The position numbers and the translations under genes were made by a program. 64,000 bases of DNA, taken from contig NZ_VCNJ01000018.1 of the NCBI RefSeq assembly GCF_005938625.1, positions 27,466 to 91,465 on the forward strand, written 5' to 3'. Each line of letters begins with the position of its first letter. Position 1 is the stretch's first letter. This document shows positions 41,213 through 51,202 of this stretch, piece after piece. Origin of the DNA: Pseudomonas fluorescens (GTDB taxonomy: Bacteria > Pseudomonadota > Gammaproteobacteria > Pseudomonadales > Pseudomonadaceae). The notes below the pieces were generated by a model. That model made no database searches and had not been told where the DNA came from. It was given only the letters and a program-made list of their open reading frames with translations.

Positions 41213-42286
41213 ATGTCCGCCATCACCACAGACCTGCCCGCCCTCGCCCAATCGATCAAGGATTGGGGCCGCGAGCTGGGCTTTCAGCAAGTCGGCATCA
41301 GCGGCCTGGATCTCGCCGAGCATGAACAGCATCTGGAGCGCTGGCTCGCGGCCGGCTACCACGGCGAAATGGACTACATGGGCGCCCACGGCAGCAAACG
41401 CTCGCACCCGGAAGAGCTGGTGCCGGGCACTTTGCGTGTGGTCTCGCTGCGCATGGACTACCTGCCCGGCGACACGCAAATGGCGCAAATGCTGGCGCAA
41501 CCGGAAAAAGCCTACGTGTCGCGTTATGCCTTGGGCCGCGATTACCACAAATTGATCCGTAAACGCGTTCAACAATTGGCGGACAAGATTCAGTCCGAGA
41601 TCGGTCCGTTCGGTTTCCGCGCCTTTGTCGACAGTGCCCCGGTGCTGGAAAAGGCCATCGCCGAACAGGCCGGACTGGGCTGGATCGGCAAAAACACCCT
41701 GGTGCTGAACCGCAAGGCCGGTAGTTACTTCTTCTTGAGCGAACTGTTCGTCGATCTGCCGTTGCCGGTGGATGAGCCACACAGCACCGAGCACTGCGGC
41801 CGTTGCACTGCGTGTCTCGATATCTGCCCGACCAACGCCTTCGTCGGCCCCTATGTGCTGGACGCGCGACGCTGCATTTCCTATCTGACCATCGAACTGA
41901 AGACCGCAATCCCCGAGGATCTGCGGCCGCTGATCGGCAATCGCGTGTTCGGCTGCGATGACTGCCAGATCGTCTGCCCGTGGAACCGCTTCGCCAAGCC
42001 CTCCGGGGAAAGCGATTTCAAGCCACGGCACAACCTCGACAACGCCGAGCTGGCCGAGCTGTTTTTGTGGGACGAAGAGAAGTTCTTGAGCAGCACTGAA
42101 GGTTCGCCGTTGCGGCGGGCGGGCTATGAGCGCTGGTTGCGGAATCTGGCGGTGGGGCTGGGCAATGCGCCTTCAACGATTGCGGTGCTGGAAGCGTTGA
42201 AGGCGCGACGGGATTATCCGTCAGACTTGGTCAGAGAACATGTGGAATGGGCGCTCGAACAGCACTCCAGACCTTCGAACCCATAA
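41213..42286 (+). CDS. queG: Epoxyqueuosine reductase QueG
   Basis: 357 residues. Cobalamin- and iron-sulfur-dependent last step of queuosine synthesis in tRNA. Two 4Fe-4S clusters are bound by CGRCTACLDICPTNAF and by CDDCQIVCPWNRFA. The N-terminal cobalamin-binding part starts GRELGFQQVGISGLDL. The start (MSAITTDL) is 24 codons inside the longest open frame, which would otherwise overlap nnr. It converges on the RHS gene with only a 25-nt gap. Confidence 0.96.
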   Translation: MSAITTDLPALAQSIKDWGRELGFQQVGISGLDLAEHEQHLERWLAAGYHGEMDYMGAHGSKRSHPEELVPGTLRVVSLRMDYLPGDTQMAQMLAQPEKAYVSRYALGRDYHKLIRKRVQQLADKIQSEIGPFGFRAFVDSAPVLEKAIAEQAGLGWIGKNTLVLNRKAGSYFFLSELFVDLPLPVDEPHSTEHCGRCTACLDICPTNAFVGPYVLDARRCISYLTIELKTAIPEDLRPLIGNRVFGCDDCQIVCPWNRFAKPSGESDFKPRHNLDNAELAELFLWDEEKFLSSTEGSPLRRAGYERWLRNLAVGLGNAPSTIAVLEALKARRDYPSDLVREHVEWALEQHSRPSNP

Positions 42287-42311
42287 AGAGCAGGCAAAGT
42301 ACTCATTCTGC

Positions 42312-45300
42312 TCATATGCGCGTTGTATCAATGCTTTTAGCCGTTTTCATCATTGTGTTGGTCTGCCCGTCGGACAAATGGCCGCCCGCCTGTAGGACTT
42401 TGCAAACTCTCTGCTTACTGTCCTCTAGAAGGTAAATACGCTCCCCACGTCCTTTGGTCTTCGCAAAAAAAACATGCGTTACTTTTCTTCCAGCGCCGAC
42501 GGGGCCGAACTCCTCGTACAGCATCTCGGACTCCGCGGCCGCCTGGCGGGCGGACTTATTGCTTTCCACGAGCTTGTAGAAACCGTTAGCCCTCTCCTCA
42601 TTAATTTCAGCCACGAAATTGTCTTTTTTGGCCCTATGCAATTGCCAAGGTTCGTCCGGCACTGTCTCCACGGGCGCATTGGCTTTTTTGGCCGCAGCCT
42701 TGGCGCCTTTTCCACCCTTCTTCAAATATTGCCCCGCTTTGCCTGCCCCCTTGCCACTGAGCCCTTGGCTAAAGGCTGAAGCCATCTTCCTGCCGGCATT
42801 CACGGCAGCTTTTGCACCCGCCGCCAAACCTGCACCGAGCGATGCCAGCCCAAGACCGACACTGATCCAGCCCAATATCTCGCCTGCTTGAGAACCCGGT
42901 GCCAGCTCATTGACCACCTCGCTGGCAATACCTGCCAGACCTGAAGCCACCGCCAGCCCCAATGCTGCCGCTGCCCATGGCGTCGCCGCGCCCATTGTCA
43001 GCACGCTGGCAACAACCCCGAGAATACCGAGCCCGATGCCCAGGATCGATTGCCAGGAGATATGCCCGGTAGGGTCAACACGATTGACGGGATCGCCCAG
43101 GCAATAACTGTAAGCGTTCAAGCCGCCCGCGCCGAACGGGCTCATGCTGTCGGGGGCGAGAAAACGCATCAGTGTCGGGCTATAGGCCCTGTAACCGTTC
43201 CCCAGCAAATACAGCCCGGTCACCGGATCCAGTTGCTCGCCGTTAAACCCCGCCAGGCTGAACAAACCACCTTCAGCAGGACGATGCCCGTAAGGGCTGT
43301 AGGCGCAATCGGTGAGCTGCTCCTTGCCCAGCGTTGCCAGCACGCTTTGCTGCTGATCGGTACCAAACAGCTGAGCGCCGGCGTTCAAACCGAGTTGCTG
43401 CTGCCCCACCAGCGCTCCACCGTGACGTACAACGCTGGATGAATTTTCACCACTCACCTCATTGGCGACCCGGCCTGCGTAGTAGTAACGCTGCGCAGTT
43501 ACCTTCCCGGGTTGCGACAGTTCAACCAGATCGTCGAAACCGTCGTAATGGTAGCCGCGAATGACTGATCCCCCTGCGCCGGACAATTGCTCGAGACGTC
43601 CGAATGCGTCATAGGCCAGGGTTCGCGCCTGATCATCCTTGATCATCCTGCCGTTGGCGTCGTATTCCAGCGTCACTGCCGGTGGATAGTCGACATGGGA
43701 ATGTTTGACTGCGCTGAGCTGTACAGGATCAGGATTGCCATAACTGAAGGTGCTCAGATTCACACCCAGCGGGAACTTCGTCTGCACGGTAAGAATGTTG
43801 TCCAGCGCATCGAAGGTGAACATCTGCTGGACAATTTCCTTGCCATACGGATCGCGGGGCTTTTGCGTGCCGGCACAGTCGTACTGGATCAGACGCCCGC
43901 GTACATCGTAGGTGAATTGCTCATCGCGCAATAATTGCGTGCCGCGCCTGGAGACTTTCTGCGCCAGTTTGCCGGCAAGCGTGTAAGTCGATTCCAGGGT
44001 CTGATCAGGCTGGCCTTGAATCTCGAATGTGCGGCGGGTTTCACGACCGATATCGTCATAGGCAAACCGGGTGATCATCTGCCGCTTGATCGACGTTTCT
44101 TCGGTTTTCGTCCAGCCCAGCATCCCTGTCTGGATGTCGTAGTGGAATTCGGTTTTCAGCGAGCCCTGCGAGGTGGATAGCAGCCGGCCGTGCTTATCGT
44201 ATTCGGATGTGCTTTCGGCGCCGAGTACATCGACATGGGTGATCGGTCGCCCTTGCAAGGACCAGGTACTGGACGTTGCTTTGGTGATCGCGCCGAAGGT
44301 CGTCGTTTCGGATTTGATGCGCCCGGAAGGGTAATAACTAAAGCTGCGTTCCCTGCCGTTTTCGGTACAGGCCGAGGGATTGCCACTGACGGGGTCATAA
44401 GTCAGGGTAGTGACCAGTGCCCCTGACTTGCGCTCCGCCAGCAAACCGCCCATAGCACGCAAATAAGTGAATTCGGTTTTTTTGCCATCAGCACTCTTGT
44501 ACCACTGAGGCTGAGTGAAGCCCGCTTCATAACCCGCCTCAGACTTGCGCCCGCCCACGGTACTTTGTGTCAAACGACTCAAACCGTCATACGTTTGCTG
44601 CCCTAATACTTTGTCACCGACCTTGATGCCGATCGGCAGCCCTTCATCGCTATGCTCGGCGTAGTCGGTCACGACTGCACTGGTGTCAGGCAGGACAGTG
44701 CGGATTATCCGGTCGAAAACGTCGTACTCATATCGAGTGATATTGCCGACAGGATCTATCTCGCTGGTTGTGCGCCCGAACCCGTCATAGGTGTAAACGG
44801 TTTTGCCCAGACTCTTGTTCTTCAGATTGAAGCGCTCGACGCTGAGCGGTTTACCGAACTCATTGACGAGGGTGAGTGTCTTGCCCATCCCCTGGAGCCA
44901 ATTGGTTTGCTGGCGAAGAACCGGATTCGCCTCGCTGTGTTCGATACGCCCGTCAGCATGCAGCGTCTTGCTGACCTGCCCCCAGGAATCGAATTCATAG
45001 TGGCTACTGACCGGATAAGGCTTGCCATCACGCCAATCGGTCAGCGTCACTTTCACCGTGTGACCGACCGAATCATGCAGGGCAGAATAAATCGTGCGAG
45101 CCTGCATCAGCCCGTCTTTGTCGGGGTGGTCGCAGTCCTTTTCCTGAACAGTGATCACCCGCTCCAGGCCGTCATAGTTCACTCGTTGCTCACCGCCGAC
45201 GGGATCCGTGATCACCATTGTGGCCGGCTGCTGTTTACTGGCGGCCAGATAGGCCCACTGGGTAGCGGCCGCATAAGGACTCCCGCCAGCAACCGTTTTG

Positions 45301-47078
45301 CGCACTGCCCGGCCGATGGCGTCGTATTCATGTTCGATGTGCTCGCCATCGACACCGACCTCTGACACCAGCAATCCGGTCAGCGTCGAAAGCACTTTCT
45401 CAGTGGTCTGCAGCGCATCGTCAAACCCGCGTGTGCTGGACTTGACCCGCAACCTGTCGCCCTCAAGCTCATAGGAAAATTCGAGAGCGGTTTTTTTGTC
45501 ATTCAGGATGACACTTTGCTGTTTCGTGGCCCCGTGCTTGAGCGGATCTTTTGGCGAGTTCAGATAACTGCGTTCGGATTTCGAACGCAAGACCTCAACA
45601 CCTTCCACGACTTCGAAAAAACGTTCCCCAACCGGTAACACGCAGGCCAGTTCCGCTCCTTCCAGCGCGGGATGCAAGGCATAGTCATAGTACGTGACTG
45701 TCGAAGCACCACCCGACGCGGCAGCGGTGACCGTCCTCTTTTTAGGAAACCTGGAGAAACCCAGCGGATCCTCCGGGCAATTATCGCCACCACTTACCGG
45801 ATAAAATTCCGTCGAAGTCGTCACCCCACTTGGCTCAACATGCTTGAGCAAGTTGCCTTCGTGATCGAACTCGGTGACGGTGGTTTCCACACGCTGCTGT
45901 TGGGTGCGTCGATCGAGGTGAGTCACCGTATGGACTTTCGGCATGCGGAACTGAGCCAACTGCTCATTGAAAGGCTTGGTGACGGAACAGTGATACTCGG
46001 TGGCGGCCGCGATCCGGGCGTCGCCACAGGTTGTAACCTCAGCCACCAACAGATGGAATTTGTTGTAGGTGCGTTTAATGCGCGTATGTACTTTGTCGCT
46101 CAGTAACAACTGCTCGTCCGAGGTGTAGACATAGTTGCCGGGCGCCAGATAGAGCGGATCCAGATCATTATCCTTGGCCGGGAGGAGGCCCTGCCCAAGG
46201 AAGTTATGGTCGGAATACGTATAGCTCTTGCAGAGTCTGGGCTGGCCGCGCCCAGGGTAGGTATCGTGAGCGATTACAAACGGCAGTGTCCGTTCCACGC
46301 CATTTACGAAGCTATGACCCTGGCGCTTGTAGCGAATGATTTCCACGCCGCGCAATGGATTGACGACGCGGTGCAAATAGCTGGCCTCTTCGATAACTTC
46401 ATATTCCAGCTCCCAACCTTTACCGACCGGAAGCTCGATCGCCGTTACCCGAGCGTTCTTTAAAATCAACTTGTAGGCGGAACTGGATGAGGTATCGGGG
46501 TGCCGGGTCAATGTGACCTGACCTGCATTGCGTGTAATTTTCAGCAGGCATCGTTTGGCGTCACGAACTTCGCTCAACCTGGGAAACTGGTTGAACAACT
46601 CGTGCTTCAACGCGATGCTCACACCGTTCGCCGCAATTATTTTTTCCGCTACGGCGACTTGAGTGCCAGCCAGGACTTTGAGCAGTTCACGCCGACCATC
46701 CTTGTATCGAACCTCATAGCGCCCTGTTCCAGTGACTGACACCTTTGCCGTTTGCAGTTTCATTTCCTTGAACTTCAGACCGGTAGACGTCTCGACAGCC
46801 TTGTAGCGTTCACCGTTGGACAGGGTCATGATTTTGCTGCGCAAGTCGTAACTGGTCATGGTCAAAGACCAGCCCACACCGAAACCGGCATCCTCTTGAT
46901 TGAGCGGATTGAAGCCCATTGAAAGTGCAAGCTCAGGACCATTGAGATCCGCCGAATGCAACTTCCCCAACGAAAAGGAGCACGTATACATGCCCGTGCG
47001 CGGATCAACACCTCCGGAAACAAACTCACCGAAGTTGAAAGCGTTTGAATGAACAGCGGAAGATGAATTACTTTCCAT
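42312..47078 (-). CDS. RHS repeat protein with variable C-terminus (toxin-like)
   Basis: 1588 residues. The N-terminus (FGEFVSGGVDPRTGMYTCSF, MGFNPLNQEDAGFGVGWSL) is typical of large Pseudomonas RHS proteins. Many YD-type repeats follow (YEYDVFDRI, YDGFGRTTSEIDPVGNITRY, LEYDANGRMIKD), ending in the RHS core GLYLLGNGYRAYSPTLMRFL and DPVNRVDPTGH near residue 1336. Downstream come a hydrophobic Gly/Ala-rich stretch and about 110 polar residues, including VTHVFFAKTKGRGERIYLLE, that I do not recognise. In RHS proteins this part after the core is the cargo, often a toxin, inside the RHS shell. No Sec signal is seen. Start behind AAGGAG. Whether it acts on insects, other hosts or bacteria is not known. 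Confidence 0.88.
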   Translation of the reverse strand: MESNSSSAVHSNAFNFGEFVSGGVDPRTGMYTCSFSLGKLHSADLNGPELALSMGFNPLNQEDAGFGVGWSLTMTSYDLRSKIMTLSNGERYKAVETSTGLKFKEMKLQTAKVSVTGTGRYEVRYKDGRRELLKVLAGTQVAVAEKIIAANGVSIALKHELFNQFPRLSEVRDAKRCLLKITRNAGQVTLTRHPDTSSSSAYKLILKNARVTAIELPVGKGWELEYEVIEEASYLHRVVNPLRGVEIIRYKRQGHSFVNGVERTLPFVIAHDTYPGRGQPRLCKSYTYSDHNFLGQGLLPAKDNDLDPLYLAPGNYVYTSDEQLLLSDKVHTRIKRTYNKFHLLVAEVTTCGDARIAAATEYHCSVTKPFNEQLAQFRMPKVHTVTHLDRRTQQQRVETTVTEFDHEGNLLKHVEPSGVTTSTEFYPVSGGDNCPEDPLGFSRFPKKRTVTAAASGGASTVTYYDYALHPALEGAELACVLPVGERFFEVVEGVEVLRSKSERSYLNSPKDPLKHGATKQQSVILNDKKTALEFSYELEGDRLRVKSSTRGFDDALQTTEKVLSTLTGLLVSEVGVDGEHIEHEYDAIGRAVRKTVAGGSPYAAATQWAYLAASKQQPATMVITDPVGGEQRVNYDGLERVITVQEKDCDHPDKDGLMQARTIYSALHDSVGHTVKVTLTDWRDGKPYPVSSHYEFDSWGQVSKTLHADGRIEHSEANPVLRQQTNWLQGMGKTLTLVNEFGKPLSVERFNLKNKSLGKTVYTYDGFGRTTSEIDPVGNITRYEYDVFDRIIRTVLPDTSAVVTDYAEHSDEGLPIGIKVGDKVLGQQTYDGLSRLTQSTVGGRKSEAGYEAGFTQPQWYKSADGKKTEFTYLRAMGGLLAERKSGALVTTLTYDPVSGNPSACTENGRERSFSYYPSGRIKSETTTFGAITKATSSTWSLQGRPITHVDVLGAESTSEYDKHGRLLSTSQGSLKTEFHYDIQTGMLGWTKTEETSIKRQMITRFAYDDIGRETRRTFEIQGQPDQTLESTYTLAGKLAQKVSRRGTQLLRDEQFTYDVRGRLIQYDCAGTQKPRDPYGKEIVQQMFTFDALDNILTVQTKFPLGVNLSTFSYGNPDPVQLSAVKHSHVDYPPAVTLEYDANGRMIKDDQARTLAYDAFGRLEQLSGAGGSVIRGYHYDGFDDLVELSQPGKVTAQRYYYAGRVANEVSGENSSSVVRHGGALVGQQQLGLNAGAQLFGTDQQQSVLATLGKEQLTDCAYSPYGHRPAEGGLFSLAGFNGEQLDPVTGLYLLGNGYRAYSPTLMRFLAPDSMSPFGAGGLNAYSYCLGDPVNRVDPTGHISWQSILGIGLGILGVVASVLTMGAATPWAAAALGLAVASGLAGIASEVVNELAPGSQAGEILGWISVGLGLASLGAGLAAGAKAAVNAGRKMASAFSQGLSGKGAGKAGQYLKKGGKGAKAAAKKANAPVETVPDEPWQLHRAKKDNFVAEINEERANGFYKLVESNKSARQAAAESEMLYEEFGPVGAGRKVTHVFFAKTKGRGERIYLLEDSKQRVCKVLQAGGHLSDGQTNTMMKTAKSIDTTRI

Positions 47079-47158
47079 AGAAAAAATCTCCTTTATTCCA
47101 GATGCAGATAGGGGCAGGTCAAGTTGGCCAGCTAAAAACCGCTGACCACATCGTAAAA

Positions 47159-48145
47159 TCAGATGAGCTGTTTCATTGGCCGCTTGGAATCACTCAGAAT
47201 AAAAGCGCGTTGTTCTTTATCACCTTGGATACAAAGTCGGTGTTTCGTACCAAATTCATCAATCACAGCAAACTCGAACTCACCGTCGCTCTCCCGCCCT
47301 ACTTGCAGGTCCGCGGAAGTATATTGAATAACCGTCAACTGTCCTGGCGCGTCGTTAATCGGCACTAGCATAGTGCCAAGGGGGCTGCGAAACGTTGCTT
47401 TCAACCCGTAGATGGGGGCCATGTAGCCGTAAAAATTCCTGCGCCCATCCTGAGTGCCGGGTATATTTCCGGACGCATAGACCTGCACCGCATCTTCGGA
47501 ATCATAAGGATCAAGTTTCACCTCGCTGCTGTACCAGTCAAGCAGGTGAATCTGTCTGCCCTCCGCATACAGCCCGATATGAAAACTTTGAAGCCAGTCA
47601 TATTGCGCTTTCTGCTGTTTGTTACCATATTCGTTGAACGTGAAGTTTTTCAGCGAATATTCTTTCGGCGGAACTGCCTCCAGCGTAACACTGCTGTCAA
47701 AGCCAATTCCGTTACTTCGCAACAACACCCCATCCATGACTATTTCGGCGGCCACTTCCATGATCCCGGGCCTGGTTGCCGAAACCCAAAACTGGAAAAT
47801 CTGCACCGGATCAGACTCGTTGCTTATCCGATTGTGGGTAGTACGTGGAACTTCGGTAATCCGCGGCGCAGTACCCGACATTTCATGAGCGTAACGATTT
47901 TCCTGCAGCGATACATTCCAGTCACCCTCTAGAGGCCGCGCTCCGTTATAGGCAATCAACCGCAGTGATTGCAATGCGGGGTGGCCATACAGCGATGCGC
48001 CGTCGCCATTGTTATCGATCCCGTGCAGAAGCACCAACACACGCACTTGCATGCGCCCGTTGGCATAAAGCACTTTATGCTGGCCAGACCTTGTGGAGTC
48101 GAGTTTTACCTCGATACGGGAAACACCAACTTGATCATCAAACAT
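47159..48145 (-). CDS. Conserved hypothetical protein, 328 residues, next to the RHS gene
   Basis: Function unknown. No signal peptide or membrane segment. Near residue 24 it has the block VLYANGRMQVRVLVLLHGID, later DSSVTLEAVPPKEYSL and LGLYAEGRQIHLLDW-like text, and a C-terminal GEFEFAVIDEFGTKHRL. The pattern of short hydrophobic strands suggests a mostly beta protein. A paralogue with the same blocks, now frameshifted, is at 51203-52235. It lies 80 nt upstream of the RHS gene on the same strand, so the two are probably co-transcribed; an accessory role to the RHS protein is inference. The start at 48145 has no good ribosome-binding site. Confidence 0.75.
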   Translation of the reverse strand: MFDDQVGVSRIEVKLDSTRSGQHKVLYANGRMQVRVLVLLHGIDNNGDGASLYGHPALQSLRLIAYNGARPLEGDWNVSLQENRYAHEMSGTAPRITEVPRTTHNRISNESDPVQIFQFWVSATRPGIMEVAAEIVMDGVLLRSNGIGFDSSVTLEAVPPKEYSLKNFTFNEYGNKQQKAQYDWLQSFHIGLYAEGRQIHLLDWYSSEVKLDPYDSEDAVQVYASGNIPGTQDGRRNFYGYMAPIYGLKATFRSPLGTMLVPINDAPGQLTVIQYTSADLQVGRESDGEFEFAVIDEFGTKHRLCIQGDKEQRAFILSDSKRPMKQLI

Positions 48146-48484
48146 TTAACAATACCGTGCTGATTAATGGATTTCGCCCTTTAAGGACTCAGCAAAGTAT
48201 TGAGGTTCGATTTAAATAAAAACAGCCGCGACATTCGACAAATTGTGAGGGGGTAATATTTCAACATTACCCTAAACAACTCACATAAATACTAATATTT
48301 TAAAAAATCGTGAACTTTATAATACCGACTGCAACAACGCTCTTTTTACCCCTTTGGTTCCAGCACTCAGTGACAACCCCCCTCCAAACCTAAACTGGAC
48401 ATAATCAGAAGGGGAATCATCGAGCCGTTTATTTCTTGTCAGGCTATGTTAGCCAAACAAAGGAGTCGTTACTTTTACCAATAT
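48146..48484. other. AT-rich intergenic region between gene E and the 328-residue protein
   Basis: 339 nt, clearly more AT-rich than the rest of the window, with runs such as TAATATTTTAAAAAATC. No gene is seen. It should contain the terminator of gene E (none with a clear hairpin and T-run found) and the promoter for the 328-residue protein and RHS gene on the - strand. Confidence 0.5.
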
Positions 48485-51016
48485 TCAGTCACTGTCTGAA
48501 CCTGTCGAAATCCCGCTCTCTGAGGACTCACTATCGGAGTCAGATTCTGAAACCACATCCTCCGTCTGGATTTCCACCTTTCGATCCATGCTGGAGCTTT
48601 CAAGATATTGACTAATCCGTTGCCTTGATGCGTCATTCAGCGGATTATTCAATAGACCAACGAACAGATCCTGTGTATCTGGAATCTCGAACAATTCATA
48701 TCCAGCGTCATGAATATTATTATCATGCAATGCCACCACGCCCAGTTTCCTGAGCTTATCTATACCTGAAGGAACGCTGGAAAGATTTGCGTTGTTCAGC
48801 ATCAATCCGGTTAAACCTGCCATATAGCCTACATGCGGGGCAACTGTCAGAGGGTTGTTTGCCAGATTCAACCGGGTAAGCGTTTCGATTCTGGACAATC
48901 CTTCAACTGTGACCTCGGATAGCTTTAGCGAGCACCCGTCCAGCGTAAGCTCGTTTAACTGGCGCATTTGAAATATTCCTGACGGGAACTCCTCCACTTT
49001 TATGCCCACGATCCCCAAGGATTGAATATTGGGAAAACTGTCAAGAAACGCGCCTAGCCGTGCGCCTGGTCCATAGGCGGTCAATATCAACTCTGTTACA
49101 TACTCGAACCGGCTGGACAGCCTTGGTAACTCACCCGAAAAATCGACATAGTGAGAAAAATGATGTTCGCCCTCCCCCCACTTTGAAACCGACTTGCGCT
49201 GCCAGATATCTTGCAACTTTGCGCTGAACTGCTCGCGCGCCTGGCGTCGTTCGGCGGGTGCCGGCGCGCCTTCTGGTTCCGACGCCTGCGCATGCGGTAA
49301 TGGCCCTTCGGCAGTCCAAGTCGCCAATTCATCACGCAGCGTCGCAAACTCTTTTTCCAGGCGAAGCAAAACGCCGGCGGGATCGCTCTTCAAGCGCTCG
49401 TTGATAACTTTTGTCACCTCTTCATCTGGAATCTGTGGATAAAGGTCACGTACACGCTCTTCGACGGATTTTTTTGCTTCCGGCTGGCTGTCGCCACCAC
49501 CTCGCAATCGCCCCGCTTGCCTGATTGGCGCGGTGGCTGGATCGACGGTTACCGGCAGCGGCGCGAGCCCCAACAATTCACCCACGGTTTGCCGCGACGG
49601 CAACGGCTGTGTACGGATCAACTGTTGCAGCGCCGCACCACCACCCTCAGTCACGCCCAGCGACTGACGATGACCGGGCAACAACAGAAACCAGAGGGTT
49701 GAATAGAGATCCTTGTTTCCCTGAGGTAATTGGGCGTCGCTGCTTTGGATGACATAGCCATCATCCTGACGAATCAAGACGTGACGAATCGGCGACCGGG
49801 CATCGCCGATAGCGCCCAGAACATCGCCGTCCGCCACGCCCTGACAAATCTCGATACGAACCTTTCGCGGCCACCCCGCCAGGCGCCCGATCATCTGCAA
49901 CGCCAGTCGGTCGCTGTCCGGGCTGGATACCGAATCCAGGTATATGCCCTCGCAGGCCTTGGCAAGACGTACATCGCGCAGCGCCAGCAGCGCTTCTTCT
50001 GCCATTTGCCGAGGCATTCCCAATCGGGTGTGCATATGCAGACGTTCCGCGGCACTTGCGTCGCGCCACAATGCCTGCGCCGTCGTTTTGGGCAAGTGAG
50101 GAAAAATCCGCCGCATCTGCCGGGTGTTTTCATCACAGTCGAGTTCGAACGCCCGCTCATGTTTCTGAAAGAGCAAAGCACGGTCCCGTTGCGCCCAACG
50201 CTCGACAAGATTGCCTTCGCGTTTCGGCAGCAGAGCTTGCAGTTGCGGATCGGCCTGAGCGCGCACCAGCGGGTCGGAGTGTTGCATTTGTGTGATGAAT
50301 AACCCGACTTTGCGATCGAGGCTGAAGCGCCTGAGTGTGTCTTTCAGCAAAGCGAGGGGTCGAGAATAAATGGGGGAATCGCTCGCCAGTTTTTCGCCCA
50401 TACCACTGACCGCAAGAATGCGGTTAATCGTGACTTGGGGGAAATCGTCCACTGAATGCCCCATACGAAAAAACAGTTCTGCCGTTCGCCTGCGCATCGA
50501 ATGGAGGTTTACAGAGCGATTACGCAAATCACTCTTGTCCAGCGGGATCCAGAACCGGCCTTCGCTGTCCGGCTTAAGCAGCGGGCCGGAGGGGTCGAGT
50601 TCACTGGCCAGCGTGGCACGAAACAGGCCACTCTCGACATCCAGCACCACTTGCACCATATGGTCATCGGCTACGGCAACATACTGACGCTGCTTCACAA
50701 CCCGGATGCCTCGCGCATCCGCCTCGCCGAGGTTTTTGGGCAGGGGTATCCAGTAATCTGCCAGTGACGACTTTGCGGTATGCATCGCGAATTCATCAAT
50801 CGCGGAAGAAATCGGACTCGCGCTCACCCTGATCGCTGGCGTCACTACCACCGAGTCAGGCGCGAAGGAAGGGTGCAACGGTTCCACGCGATGAGGTCTG
50901 GGCAGAGGCGGAGTTAATGAAGAGGCGGACGGTGAACGATGAGTTCCCTCTACGCTGAAGTCGGGTGTTTTGGTTGGAACAGATACAGGTTTGACCTTAG
51001 GCGATTTGCCAGTCAT
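48485..51016 (-). CDS. LRR protein E, fifth member of the A-E family, without a NEL domain
   Basis: 843 residues. N-terminal disordered region (1-80), then module 1 at about 84-160 (LADYWIPLPK, QRQYVAVADD, LFRATLASELDPSGP), which ties it to genes A-D more than 33 kb away. The middle (residues about 375-420, GWPRKVRIEICQG, HVLIRQDDGYVI) is, from memory, typical of Pseudomonas NEL/DUF6543-type proteins. A prelude near 520 (VRDLYPQIPDEE) precedes leucine-rich repeats at about 635-775 (LTRLNLANNPLTV, LTGLMLNNANLSSVP). It ends in an acidic Ser/Asp tail (SESDSDSESSESG) where D has its NEL domain; no catalytic Cys-x-Asp region is seen. Start behind TCAAGGATGA, as in A-C. Confidence 0.82.
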   Translation of the reverse strand: MTGKSPKVKPVSVPTKTPDFSVEGTHRSPSASSLTPPLPRPHRVEPLHPSFAPDSVVVTPAIRVSASPISSAIDEFAMHTAKSSLADYWIPLPKNLGEADARGIRVVKQRQYVAVADDHMVQVVLDVESGLFRATLASELDPSGPLLKPDSEGRFWIPLDKSDLRNRSVNLHSMRRRTAELFFRMGHSVDDFPQVTINRILAVSGMGEKLASDSPIYSRPLALLKDTLRRFSLDRKVGLFITQMQHSDPLVRAQADPQLQALLPKREGNLVERWAQRDRALLFQKHERAFELDCDENTRQMRRIFPHLPKTTAQALWRDASAAERLHMHTRLGMPRQMAEEALLALRDVRLAKACEGIYLDSVSSPDSDRLALQMIGRLAGWPRKVRIEICQGVADGDVLGAIGDARSPIRHVLIRQDDGYVIQSSDAQLPQGNKDLYSTLWFLLLPGHRQSLGVTEGGGAALQQLIRTQPLPSRQTVGELLGLAPLPVTVDPATAPIRQAGRLRGGGDSQPEAKKSVEERVRDLYPQIPDEEVTKVINERLKSDPAGVLLRLEKEFATLRDELATWTAEGPLPHAQASEPEGAPAPAERRQAREQFSAKLQDIWQRKSVSKWGEGEHHFSHYVDFSGELPRLSSRFEYVTELILTAYGPGARLGAFLDSFPNIQSLGIVGIKVEEFPSGIFQMRQLNELTLDGCSLKLSEVTVEGLSRIETLTRLNLANNPLTVAPHVGYMAGLTGLMLNNANLSSVPSGIDKLRKLGVVALHDNNIHDAGYELFEIPDTQDLFVGLLNNPLNDASRQRISQYLESSSMDRKVEIQTEDVVSESDSDSESSESGISTGSDSD

Positions 51017-51042
51017 GACGACTCATCCTTGAGTTGTGGTTA

Positions 51043-51072
51043 TGTTGGCCCCGCATGACTGAAGGGCCAACA
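51043..51072 (-). promoter_or_regulatory. Leader hairpin upstream of gene E
   Basis: An 8-bp perfect stem (TGTTGGCC / GGCCAACA) with a 14-nt loop. On the - strand it ends 10 nt before the TCAAGGATGA block (51032-51023) of gene E, matching the spacing at A, C and D. The 186-nt gap between gene E and the next gene upstream holds nothing else clear. Confidence 0.5.
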
Positions 51073-51202
51073 CTCGATCTAAGTAAAAGCGCTGTGGATG
51101 CGATTACCTGATAATTGAACACCACAGCTTATCGATAGTCGCCATCCAAAAAAGCATAGATATCTACTACGTCCACCGACATTGCATCAGTGAAGGTCTG
51201 AC

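Noticed and set aside
41150..42031. Upstream extension of nnr by 294 codons
   Set aside because: It is antisense to queG and not conserved; nnr has a clear start at 41149.
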